A stretch of 24,466 nucleotides of DNA, taken from an uncultured Neisseriaceae bacterium (lineage in GTDB: Bacteria; Pseudomonadota; Gammaproteobacteria; Burkholderiales; UBA11063). The stretch covers positions 1 to 24,466 of the forward strand of contig CALFYC010000108.1 of assembly GCA_937952895.1 (NCBI GenBank), written 5' to 3'. This document shows positions 12,301-19,937 of the stretch, in pieces. The first letter of the stretch is position 1. Every line of letters starts with the position of its first letter. The position numbers were made by a program, and so were the translations under genes. Under the pieces are notes generated by a model, which worked only from the letters and a program-made list of their open reading frames with translations, was not told where the DNA came from and did no database searches.

Positions 12301-13422
12301 ATGTCATCATTAGACCTTTCAAACATCAATAGCGTACCAACGCCATCGAGTGGAAAGACAACTGTATATGTTGATAACGTAGATAAAAAACTAAAAACAA
12401 GAGATGATGCAGGTGTTGTTACTGATTATTCAACTGCATCTGGTGCGGTTACTTCATTAACTGGTGAGGTTACAGCTACTGGCCCTGGCGCAGCGGCAGC
12501 AACGGTATCAAACGCAGCGGTAATCGCTAAAGTGTTAACAGGATTTACTAATCAATCTGGAACAATTACGTCTTCCGATTCGATCTTAAGTGCTATTCAA
12601 AAATTAGCATCAAGATTAGGTTGTTCATGGTTTGGAAATGGAGTTGATTCGACTGTAGTGTTAAGCTCTAACCAAACATTAGTGAGAGATATGTACTATG
12701 AAAATTTAACAATCAATCCAGGTGTTACTTTATTTACAGGTGGCTTTAGATTTTTTGTTCTCAATGATTTTATCAATAACGGTATCGTAGATAGATCAGG
12801 TTCAAATGCTATTTTAGGTACAGGTGGTGTTACCCAAGCTGCTGGTACAATCGCTGCGTGTGTTGCTGGTGGTACAGGTGGTACTTCTGCTGCTGGTACG
12901 GCAGGAACTGCATCCGCTACGGCCCTTGGTGGTGCTGGTGGTGCTGGTGGTGCTGGTGCTGCAACTGCAGGTGGTGCTGCTGGTACAGCTACACTTGTAA
13001 CAACTGCAAACGGTGGTGTGGAAGTTTTAGGTCATGCTAGACAAGCGTCCGTTGCAAGAGATCTTGCTAACGCAATTACCACTGGTGGATCTGGTGGTGG
13101 TGGCGGTGGTGGTAACGGAGTTGGTAACCAAGGCGGTGGCGGTGGCGGTGGCGGTGGTGCTATCGTTATTGGCGCTAGAAATATTTCTGGTACAGGTATC
13201 ATTAGAGCTAATGGCGGTAACGGTGCTGATGCCGCAACAGGTGTAAACGCTGGTGGTGGTGGAGCAGGTGGCGGTGGTGTTATTGCAATCATTTCTGAAA
13301 ATGATGTAACAGCAACATCTTTAACGCTTCAAGTGAATACTGGTGCCGCAGGTACAGGTAACGGAACTGGTGCGAATGGTATTTCTGGTACAGTTGGTAG
13401 AATTTATTTAGTGAGAAGCTAA
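12301..13422 (+). CDS. Glycine-rich fibre/adhesin protein (373 aa)
   Basis: Residues about 12-40 (VPTPSSGKTTVYVDNVDKKL onward) repeat the N-terminal module of the preceding gene. Next come TSLTGEVTATGPGAAAATVS (51-70), common in fibre shafts, and a beta-helix-like stretch (NLTINPGVTLFTGG, about 135-165). Residues about 187-327 are extremely Gly-rich: GGAGGAGGAG blocks and runs of seven to nine Gly interrupted by IVIGARNISGTG and GVIAIISEN strands. Glycine-rich domains of this kind can pack as polyglycine II helices in phage adhesins, such as the T-even gp38 tip proteins, and form variable loops that touch receptors. AGGAG precedes the start. A role in surface binding is inferred. Confidence 0.75.
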   Translation: MSSLDLSNINSVPTPSSGKTTVYVDNVDKKLKTRDDAGVVTDYSTASGAVTSLTGEVTATGPGAAAATVSNAAVIAKVLTGFTNQSGTITSSDSILSAIQKLASRLGCSWFGNGVDSTVVLSSNQTLVRDMYYENLTINPGVTLFTGGFRFFVLNDFINNGIVDRSGSNAILGTGGVTQAAGTIAACVAGGTGGTSAAGTAGTASATALGGAGGAGGAGAATAGGAAGTATLVTTANGGVEVLGHARQASVARDLANAITTGGSGGGGGGGNGVGNQGGGGGGGGGAIVIGARNISGTGIIRANGGNGADAATGVNAGGGGAGGGGVIAIISENDVTATSLTLQVNTGAAGTGNGTGANGISGTVGRIYLVRS

Positions 13423-13423
13423 T

Positions 13424-13813
13424 ATGATTACTAAACAAATTATCAAAGACGGTGCCTTGTTGGCGGAAATAACTTTTAATGAAGAGCCCACAAATTTACA
13501 GTGGATTCAAATTTATAAAAGCTATGTTCCAGATGCAAAGCCAATAGAAGAAATTGTTAGAACGAAACTTGAAACTTTTCAGGCAAAAGCACAGAAGGTT
13601 GCAATTGCCTTTTATACAAAGAACACACTAATGGGAATCACCAAGGCACAGTCCAGACAAATGTTTAAAGATTATGCCTATGTGTTATTGATGATTAAAG
13701 AGGGTGCATTCCCTAGCGCAATTGAAGAACTGCAAAACATGACTCCAATGGGGTTTTGTACACAACAAATGCATGATGACTGGATTGAGATTATTCAAAG
13801 GGAAATGCTGTGA
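13424..13813 (+). CDS. Probable fibre accessory protein (129 aa)
   Basis: Begins one base after the glycine-rich fibre stop. The N-terminus is a small beta region (KQIIKDGALLAEITF); the rest is helical. The segment NTLMGITKAQSRQMFKDYAYVLLMIKEGAFPSA (about 68-100) has the layout GITxAQ, a helix, then GxxxxA. A similar layout (PITSAQ, helix, then FGRLLQAKSLA) closes the 197-aa protein at the right end of the window, which also follows a fibre gene. Small helical proteins after fibre genes often help fibre folding or attachment. No recognised family by name. Confidence 0.6.
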   Translation: MITKQIIKDGALLAEITFNEEPTNLQWIQIYKSYVPDAKPIEEIVRTKLETFQAKAQKVAIAFYTKNTLMGITKAQSRQMFKDYAYVLLMIKEGAFPSAIEELQNMTPMGFCTQQMHDDWIEIIQREML

Positions 13814-14067
13814 TAAAAAACACAACAAAGATAGTAACATTTTTTATTGTGCCTTTGTTGCTAGCAGCAATAGCTGGTTACGATGTTTATGCTATTAAGA
13901 TGGGTGGAACAGAAGCATCGGTTAGTAGTTTAATCATAACTGCAGCATATAAAATGCCGTTTATGGTTTACATGATTGGTTTATTTAATGGTATTTTAGC
14001 AGGTCATTTGTTTTGGCGAATGAAGTCTAATAAAGATACTAAGCATATTGATGAGGGTTTAAAATGA
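13810..14067 (+). CDS. Small two-helix membrane protein, holin-like (85 aa)
   Basis: GTG start in a GTGA overlap with the previous stop, with AAGGG upstream. Two hydrophobic helices, about residues 8-27 and 48-68, are separated by an outside loop (DVYAIKMGGTEASVSS). The second helix ends GHLFW, followed by a basic-charged tail (RMKSNKDTKHIDEGLK). I have a general recollection of small phage proteins with this GHLFW ending in the structural region. The topology would fit a holin, but no endolysin is near. It overlaps the adaptor gene by 4 nt (ATGA). Confidence 0.6.
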   Translation: MIKNTTKIVTFFIVPLLLAAIAGYDVYAIKMGGTEASVSSLIITAAYKMPFMVYMIGLFNGILAGHLFWRMKSNKDTKHIDEGLK

Positions 14068-14756
14068 TTTTTATCAATCTTAGATATGATCCACTTGTGC
14101 AACAAAACGACAAGATGCGACTAGATGCATCTACGTGTTTTTCTCAGGGTGAAATAATTAGCAATGTTGAAATTGAACCATATACAGGTGCAGGATTTTT
14201 TACTGTCTATAATGCAAACCAAGAAAAGTGGTTTGTTGATTGGGCATATACTGTAATTGGATCAACTGAAATATCTGTTAGGGTTACAACTAATCTTAAT
14301 ACGGAAACAAAAACTTTTGATCTCGAGGTGGTTGATGCAAGTGAAGACAACCTGTTCTCTAACGACTCTCATATATTACCTTTCGAACCAACACTATATA
14401 AGTATTTACCAGTTGGAAGATCATCTTTTATTTATGCCCATAGAGCAGCAAGAGACAAGATTCTGGCTTATTTAGACGAGCAAAGAATTTGGAAAAACAA
14501 CGGTGCTGTATATACTAAAGCTGATATTTTTAGCACAGAAGATTTTAAAAGATGGTCTATGTTTCAAACTCTTCTAATTATTTTTGACCAAAATCAATTA
14601 ATCACTAATGACATTTTTAAGTCTAAACGTGATGATTATGAAAACGAAATGAGACAAGCTAGAAATAGAGCTTCATTAAGATTAGACACTGACGGAGATG
14701 GTGAAATTGATCCAGTACCATATAATATTAGATCAACACCATTGATTAGAAGATGA
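14064..14756 (+). CDS. Head-tail adaptor/connector protein (230 aa)
   Basis: The N-terminal half (to about residue 105) is beta-rich (NVEIEPYTGAGFFTVYNANQEKWFVDWAYTVIG). The C-terminal half is a helical bundle (SFIYAHRAARDKILAYLDEQ, then STEDFKRWSMFQTLLIIFDQ). It ends with LRLDTDGDGEIDPVPYNIRS, an EF-hand-like DxDGDGxID loop. This ending, the helical domain and the position after the capsid and just before the tail terminator fit the head-tail adaptor that binds the portal ring. The beta N-terminal domain is an addition to the usual all-helical adaptor. The call is by layout and order. Confidence 0.6.
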   Translation: MIFINLRYDPLVQQNDKMRLDASTCFSQGEIISNVEIEPYTGAGFFTVYNANQEKWFVDWAYTVIGSTEISVRVTTNLNTETKTFDLEVVDASEDNLFSNDSHILPFEPTLYKYLPVGRSSFIYAHRAARDKILAYLDEQRIWKNNGAVYTKADIFSTEDFKRWSMFQTLLIIFDQNQLITNDIFKSKRDDYENEMRQARNRASLRLDTDGDGEIDPVPYNIRSTPLIRR

Positions 14757-15178
14757 TTGAATTAATCAGGGATTATTTTACAGGCATTATTTATAGCTCA
14801 AACCCTGATTTGAAGTTTGATGGTTACGTGTTTGAAACAGAAAAAACAGGTATGAGTGGGTTGGAAAATACTTACAAGTTAACAATAGGTGCGATGACAA
14901 CAGAAAAAATTGACACTGGATTAAGCTCAGTTGTTCCAGTATTGGTTACAATTTATGCTCACAGCACTATTGATTTTGTGAAATTTTTCGATCAAACTTA
15001 TAACGATGCTATATGCATACAAGCAAGCGCATGTAATGTAGAAAATATTTTGCAAGACAGCTATATAAAAGGTGTAACAAGCTCAGGCATTACACCATCT
15101 GCCATTGATGGCGATGATAATTTTATGAAGTTTGATATAAATTTCAGTGTGAGTGTTTACTATATTCATACGACATAA
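14753..15178 (+). CDS. Putative tail terminator/completion protein (141 aa)
   Basis: Overlaps the adaptor stop by 4 nt (ATGA). The start (MIELIRDYFTGIIYSS) is a helix. It is followed by alternating strands (YKLTIGAMTTE, VPVLVTIYAHS, FDINFSVSVYYIHT) and a helix carrying DFVKFFDQTYNDAICIQ. This alpha/beta layout and the position directly before the tail tube gene match siphovirus tail terminators (lambda gpU type). They cap the tube as a hexamer and join it to the head. No diagnostic residue motif exists, so confidence is moderate. Confidence 0.6.
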   Translation: MIELIRDYFTGIIYSSNPDLKFDGYVFETEKTGMSGLENTYKLTIGAMTTEKIDTGLSSVVPVLVTIYAHSTIDFVKFFDQTYNDAICIQASACNVENILQDSYIKGVTSSGITPSAIDGDDNFMKFDINFSVSVYYIHTT

Positions 15179-15192
15179 CAAGGATGTGTTAA

Positions 15193-16152
15193 ATGGCTTT
15201 ATGTTCAAAAACAAAATCAAGTGAACAGCAATTAGAGGCAATGAATTGGTGGTTTGGCGGCAAGCATTGCAGATCAGTTAAATTTTTAGATGATACCGCA
15301 GGAAACCAAGCTGGTAAGTATTGGGACGTTAACGTATTAAATGGTGATTCATTTGATGCTACAACTAAAGTCTATGCTGAATTAAAATATTTATTTTGGT
15401 TAGACAATGGCGTTGTTTCTGATCCAGTTCCAGGGCCAGGTCAAACATTATTCCCTATTCCATATACAAATGGTGATACGGCAGAAGATATTGCAGATGC
15501 AATGATTACCGCTGTTGAAGCTGATGTTACATTAAACAAACTATTAAAAGTAGCTTTAATGACTGATGCTTTAGATACTGTTGAATATCAAAATAAATTC
15601 ATGGGTGAAGTAACTACAGAGGTTACAAGTGGTGCCACTGGATTAACTTTTGCTATTGGTTCTGCTGGTTACGGTGGTTACTTAGGTCAGGTTGCTTCTG
15701 GTGGTTCTACGTTAACTATTGAACACACTTTTTTAGAAGTTACGGCCGATCAAACAGGGCCAACTGTTTTAGATGAATTACTACAAGGTACAAACTGTAC
15801 AGTAGCAATGACTCTTGCAGAGATGACCAAAACACGTTGGAAAAATATCGTTGGTAAAGTTTTTGGTGATTTTGTAACACCATCAGTTGACAATGATGTT
15901 ATTGGATACGGTACTTCCAAGTTGTTCAAATCTTCTTTTGATGTTGTTGGTTATTTAGTAGGTCACCCAATTAGATTACCAGCATCAGATAGAAGCATGG
16001 ATGTTTCCATCTTAACTGCACCAAAATTAGCTTCAATTAACTTTTCTGGAACAGATATCCAAGGTGCTGAATGTGAATTTAAAGCTTACCTAGATTCATC
16101 AATGGATGCAAAAGTTAACTTGTTACGTTTTGGTGATTATTCATTATTATAA
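15193..16152 (+). CDS. Major tail (tube) protein (319 aa)
   Basis: The gene sits between the tail terminator and the frameshifted tail chaperones, the standard slot for the tube protein. AAGGATG lies before the start. The protein is soluble and beta-rich with many Gly/Thr/Val strands (TTEVTSGATGLTFAIGSAG, GGSTLTIEHTFLEV) and has a C-terminal domain (SMDVSILTAPKLASINFSGT). At 319 residues it is longer than the roughly 150-250 typical of simple tubes, so it may carry an additional surface domain. An intrinsic terminator follows directly, suggesting that its mRNA is made in excess over downstream tail genes. Confidence 0.75.
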   Translation: MALCSKTKSSEQQLEAMNWWFGGKHCRSVKFLDDTAGNQAGKYWDVNVLNGDSFDATTKVYAELKYLFWLDNGVVSDPVPGPGQTLFPIPYTNGDTAEDIADAMITAVEADVTLNKLLKVALMTDALDTVEYQNKFMGEVTTEVTSGATGLTFAIGSAGYGGYLGQVASGGSTLTIEHTFLEVTADQTGPTVLDELLQGTNCTVAMTLAEMTKTRWKNIVGKVFGDFVTPSVDNDVIGYGTSKLFKSSFDVVGYLVGHPIRLPASDRSMDVSILTAPKLASINFSGTDIQGAECEFKAYLDSSMDAKVNLLRFGDYSLL

Positions 16153-16154
16153 TC

Positions 16155-16177
16155 AAGGGGGCATAACGCCCCTTTTT
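16155..16177 (+). terminator. Intrinsic terminator after the major tail protein
   Basis: AAGGGGGC (16155-16162), loop ATAAC (16163-16167), then GCCCCTTTTT. The stem is 8 bp, with one G-U, four G-C and a closing C-G pair next to the loop, and the T-run covers 16173-16177. It begins 3 nt after the stop codon. Because tail genes continue on the same strand, it probably lowers rather than abolishes downstream transcription. Confidence 0.88.
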
Positions 16178-16197
16178 AATATTAGGCAAAGGATATT

Positions 16198-16491
16198 ATG
16201 AGCGTTACAGAGTTTAATTTCGTTAGAAGTAAGATTAAAGTTACAATGTATGATGGTAGTGTTGTTGAATTGTTTAAGCCAAACACACTGCAGGCGGAAA
16301 GCTTAGAAGACAGAGTTAGAAAAATAAACGAAAAGCATAAAGATAATATTGATGAAGCTATTTTTGAATTATCAAAGCTAAGCAAAGATTTTTTATGCGA
16401 GCTTGGTATGACAATAGAGCATTGTAACGAATTAGAGCCAGCTCACTTAGGGCAGATTGTTAATGCATTAGTTTTTGAAAAAAAAAATTAA
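16198..16491 (+). CDS. Tail assembly chaperone, short product (gpG-type, 97 aa)
   Basis: AAAGGA lies upstream of ATG 16198. The first 30 residues are beta (NFVRSKIKVTMYDGSVVELF) and the remainder helical (AESLEDRVRKINEKHKDNIDEAIFELSKLS). This is typical of the short chaperone between the tube and tape-measure genes in siphoviruses. The frame ends at TAA 16489-16491, directly after a run of ten A residues. The short form is expected to bind the tape measure during tail assembly and is absent from the finished virion. A fraction of ribosomes should shift to make the longer protein. Confidence 0.85.
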   Translation: MSVTEFNFVRSKIKVTMYDGSVVELFKPNTLQAESLEDRVRKINEKHKDNIDEAIFELSKLSKDFLCELGMTIEHCNELEPAHLGQIVNALVFEKKN

Positions 16492-16772
16492 CTAATAAAG
16501 ATTTAGCAATTTGTCAGTTAGCTAGGTTTTATGGTTATACAATTGACTACATAAGGTACTTGCCAATAGAAGATTTTAATATGCTTTGGCAATCCATGGA
16601 GCGGATAATAGCGACTGAATCATTAAGAAGTATGTACGTAAGTGATTATGGAAATACTTCTGATGAAAACAGAAAGAAAATGCATAGGGAAACTATGAAA
16701 ACGGCAAGACCTGAATATTTTATTGAAAGGGCCGTAACAATCGAAGAACTAATGGTAGAACATGGCAGATAA
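16198..16772 (+). CDS. Tail assembly chaperone, -1 frameshift fusion (gpGT-type, 191 aa)
   Basis: The -1 frame is closed by TAA at 16461-16463 and then open to TAA 16770-16772, so the shift must occur between 16464 and 16491, where the A-run lies. After the slip the protein continues LTNKDLAICQLARFYGYTID, then IEDFNMLWQSMERIIATESL and ends MVEHGR. That domain has no good independent start: the first start-like codon is TTG 16560, and ATG 16579 lies well inside the domain. A tail chaperone pair made by -1 frameshifting between tube and tape measure is a conserved siphovirus feature (lambda G/GT). The fused T part should recruit tube subunits to the tape measure. The fusion ends 11 nt inside the tape-measure gene. 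Confidence 0.85.
16477..16488 (+). promoter_or_regulatory. -1 ribosomal frameshift site, G followed by ten A
   Basis: Zero-frame codons are GAA AAA AAA AAT, containing the slippery heptamer A-AAA-AAA at 16479-16485. The zero-frame stop comes at once after it, and the -1 frame opens only 14 nt before the A-run. Both facts confine the shift to this site. I see no strong downstream hairpin; the A-run alone may be enough. Confidence 0.85.
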
Positions 16773-19158
16773 TATTGTTGTTCAAATTGTTTTAGAAGGA
16801 TCGCTAGATAAACAATCTAATAATAAGATTGAATCAGAAGCTTCAAAACTTGGACAATCGTCTGGCAATGCATTTTCAGCATCCTTTAAAAAAGAAATGG
16901 CAAATCTTTCCAAAGTAAATGTTGGGATAGGTGATGCTCTTTTAAAAAATGTTAATTCATTTCAAAAAGAACTATCAACTTCATTAGCAGGAACTGGAAA
17001 AATATCGGCACAATCATTTGGTCTTGCTTTTAAAAATGAAATTTCATCATTTAAATCTGCATTTAGTGATGTATTTAACTCTCCATTTACAAAGGTTGCA
17101 CTAGTTGGAGCAGCATTTGCTTCTTTATCTTCATCGATAAAACAAAGTGTAGATACTGCAAGAAGTTTTAATGTTGAGTTGGCAAGAATAAATTCTATAT
17201 TGCCTCAAACAGAAAAACTTACAGAGTCAACCGTTAAGCAAATAGAAAAGTTTTCATCATCATACGGAACTGATTTACAAACACAAGCAAGAGCTTTTTA
17301 TAATATTGTTTCATCTGGAATAGTTGGAACGACTAAGCAATTGGATGTTTTGGCCGTATCAAATAGGGCCGCAGTTGCTGGATTAACAGATATAGATGTT
17401 GCAGCAAAATTAATAAATGCAAGCTTAAACTCATACACACAACAGGGTTTATCTGCCACTAAAGCATCTGATGCATTATTTGTTGCTGTACGTGAAGGTG
17501 TTACTACGTTTGGCGAGCTATCAGATTCTTTTGGTAGAGTTACACCACTAGCAGCATCCGCAGGATTAGAGTTTTCAGAAGCCGCTGGCGCTGTTGCATT
17601 TTTGACAAAAGCAGGAATTCAAACATCCGAAGCCGTTACTGGATTAAGAGCTATTCTAGCAGAGATTATTAAACCCTCTAAAGATTCAGCGGATGAAGCT
17701 AAAAGACTTGGATTAGAGTTTAATACAACAGCATTAAGAGCAAAAGGTCTTGCTGGTTTTTTTGAAGACGTTAGAGAAAAAACAAAAGGTAATGAGCAAT
17801 CTTTATCAAGATTATTTGGAAGAGTTGAAGCATTAAATTCTGTTTTAACAATAGCAAACTCTAACGCAGATGATTTTAATAGGATTTTAAAAGAAACAGC
17901 TAATAGCTCTGGTGCTACAAGAGAAGCATTCGATCAAATTAGCAAAAGTGCAGACTTTAATTTTAAACAATTAGATTCTGCATTGGCATTAATTAACAAG
18001 AGAATTGGCGAAACCCTTATACCATACCTAGCAAGCGCAGCCAGAGGTTTCGCTGCAATGCTGCCATCACCTAGAGTCGAAACGGATCTATCAAAAATAA
18101 ATGACAAACTAGGGAAAACAGCAAGTGAAATAAATAAAATACAGGATCAATTAAAAGGTAAAGTTGATTTTAACAGCATATCTACTGCTGCACTTAGATC
18201 AAAAGAAGATGTTGATAGATTAAATCTTACACTAATTGATTTAAGAGAAAAAAGAAAACAGTTACTGGCCGAAAGATCAACGCTTTTAAGCCCAAATAAC
18301 GAGCAAAATGCTGCTTCAAAGATATTAGACATAAACAGGAATCTTGCCAGCAGCATAGTCCAAGTAAACGAAAAGCTTTTATCTGATCTTGGAAATATTG
18401 GTTTAACAAAAATTCAAATTCTAGATAATCAATACGCAAAAGAATTAGAAATATTAAGATTAAGCTTAGAAGAAAAACTTCTTTCAGAACAAGACTATGA
18501 GGCAAGAAAAACAGAATTAACTAGAACGTATTCAATTGAAAGACAAGACATTGTAGATCAAGAGAAAATAAACACACTAGAAGCATTTAAAACCATGGGT
18601 GAAACCTTTGCAATTGTAACAAAATCCATGAAGCAAAACGCTGGAGAGTTTGCAAGAACAATGCTTAATGTATTTGCATCTAGTATTGGCAATGCATTTA
18701 CTCGTGTAGGTCAAGCCCTTGCCGCTGGAAAAGATGGCTTTAAAGCATTTGGAGAAAGCTTAAAATTAGTTTTAGGCGATATTGCTGGTGCCGCTGGTGA
18801 TATGTTTATTAAATGGGGATTGGCAAACATTGCATCGCAAAATTATGCGATTGGTGCTGCTCAATTATCTGCGGGTGGGGCATTGAAAATACTTGGCGGT
18901 TATCTTGGTGCATCTGGATCAGGAGCACCATCAGGTGGTGGTGGTGGATCAGCTTCAAGAGCATTTGAAAATCCTGTGCCAGTTGAAGAGCAGTTTCAAC
19001 AAAACAATCCAGTGCAAGCACAAAAACAAACTAATTTAAATTTAACAGTACAAGGGAATGTAATTGGCGATAAGAGCTTTGGTAAATATGTTGCTGATGC
19101 TTTAAATGAAGCCAATGCCAAGGAAGGCATTACATTGTTAGGGGTAAGAACAGTATGA
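16762..19158 (+). CDS. Tail tape measure protein (798 aa)
   Basis: The longest gene in the window. After an N-terminal helical region (1-100) and a hydrophobic segment (TKVALVGAAFASLSSS, about 110-125), residues about 130-400 match the TP901-type tape-measure core, for example YGTDLQTQARAFYNIVSSG, ATKASDALFVAVREGVTTFG and GRVTPLAASAGLEFSEAAGA. A long coiled coil (about 440-620) follows, then Ala/Gly-rich hydrophobic segments near 660-730 that may insert in the host membrane. The end is a Gly/Ser linker and a small C-terminal domain. The length of this protein sets tail length; at about 0.15 nm per residue, 798 residues suggest roughly 120 nm. The start overlaps the chaperone fusion by 11 nt. 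Confidence 0.92.
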   Translation: MADNIVVQIVLEGSLDKQSNNKIESEASKLGQSSGNAFSASFKKEMANLSKVNVGIGDALLKNVNSFQKELSTSLAGTGKISAQSFGLAFKNEISSFKSAFSDVFNSPFTKVALVGAAFASLSSSIKQSVDTARSFNVELARINSILPQTEKLTESTVKQIEKFSSSYGTDLQTQARAFYNIVSSGIVGTTKQLDVLAVSNRAAVAGLTDIDVAAKLINASLNSYTQQGLSATKASDALFVAVREGVTTFGELSDSFGRVTPLAASAGLEFSEAAGAVAFLTKAGIQTSEAVTGLRAILAEIIKPSKDSADEAKRLGLEFNTTALRAKGLAGFFEDVREKTKGNEQSLSRLFGRVEALNSVLTIANSNADDFNRILKETANSSGATREAFDQISKSADFNFKQLDSALALINKRIGETLIPYLASAARGFAAMLPSPRVETDLSKINDKLGKTASEINKIQDQLKGKVDFNSISTAALRSKEDVDRLNLTLIDLREKRKQLLAERSTLLSPNNEQNAASKILDINRNLASSIVQVNEKLLSDLGNIGLTKIQILDNQYAKELEILRLSLEEKLLSEQDYEARKTELTRTYSIERQDIVDQEKINTLEAFKTMGETFAIVTKSMKQNAGEFARTMLNVFASSIGNAFTRVGQALAAGKDGFKAFGESLKLVLGDIAGAAGDMFIKWGLANIASQNYAIGAAQLSAGGALKILGGYLGASGSGAPSGGGGGSASRAFENPVPVEEQFQQNNPVQAQKQTNLNLTVQGNVIGDKSFGKYVADALNEANAKEGITLLGVRTV

Positions 19159-19925
19159 TAACAACTTACTCGGCATTTAATTACGGCCATACAGTAACCG
19201 ATGAAAACAAATATATAAATTTTATTGATAACGTTGTTGAATTAACCGCTGAGTTAAGTATCGGTGCGTACACTCTTGGTGATTACGCAACAGAGATTGC
19301 TAGAGCGATGAATGATGCCTCTACAACACAAGAATACGAGACAACCCTTGATAGGGTAACTGGTAAAATCACAATTGATTCTGTGGGTGTATTTTCGCTT
19401 CTAGTTACATCTGGTACAAATGCATCACAATCAGCATTTTCAATGATGGGATTTAATGGCGCAGATTTATTTGGATTAAACTCATACGAAGGTGATTCTC
19501 GCAGCGGATCAATTTATTATCCACAAAGATTATTACAATCATACGTTGACTTTGAAGACTTTAAAAAAACATTAAATTCAAAAGTAAATCAGTCAGCATC
19601 TGGTCAGGTAGAAGTAGTTTCTTATGGACGTGTCAAATTCATGCAATGTAATATTGATTTAATAACTGACATCACGCCACAACTTGCGATTAAAAATAAT
19701 CCAACAGGCGTAAGTGATTATAGAAATTTTATTGATTATTGCACACAAAAAGCACCGATTGAATTTGTTAAAGATATAAATCAACCGATTGTTTTTGTAG
19801 AGTGCTTATTGGAGTCAACGCCTGAAAGTAAAGATGGCGTTGATTATACCATAAAAGAATTGTACGCAAGAAAACTTGCAGGATATTATGAGAGTGGCTT
19901 GCTGACTTTTAGAAAGTTGGATTAA
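19155..19925 (+). CDS. Putative distal tail/tail-tip protein (256 aa)
   Basis: ATGA overlap with the tape-measure stop. The slot directly after the tape measure normally holds the distal tail protein. The protein is alpha/beta: helix ATEIARAMNDAS after a strand, the strand pair GKITIDSVGVFSLLVTSG, GVSDYRNFIDYCTQKAPIEFV near the centre and a C-terminal helix-strand end (YARKLAGYYESGLLTFRKL). The segment IGAYTLGDYATEIARAMNDA resembles a fragment often found in phage and viral structural proteins that handle sampled coordinates, but I cannot name a family. Role by position. Confidence 0.5.
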   Translation: MITTYSAFNYGHTVTDENKYINFIDNVVELTAELSIGAYTLGDYATEIARAMNDASTTQEYETTLDRVTGKITIDSVGVFSLLVTSGTNASQSAFSMMGFNGADLFGLNSYEGDSRSGSIYYPQRLLQSYVDFEDFKKTLNSKVNQSASGQVEVVSYGRVKFMQCNIDLITDITPQLAIKNNPTGVSDYRNFIDYCTQKAPIEFVKDINQPIVFVECLLESTPESKDGVDYTIKELYARKLAGYYESGLLTFRKLD

Positions 19926-19937
19926 AAAGGATTTTAA

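Noticed and set aside
12858..13292. Frames rich in Cys/Trp, Pro or Val opposite or alongside the glycine-rich fibre
   Set aside because: They arise from GGT/GGC-rich coding sequence read in other frames. No start signals and implausible composition.
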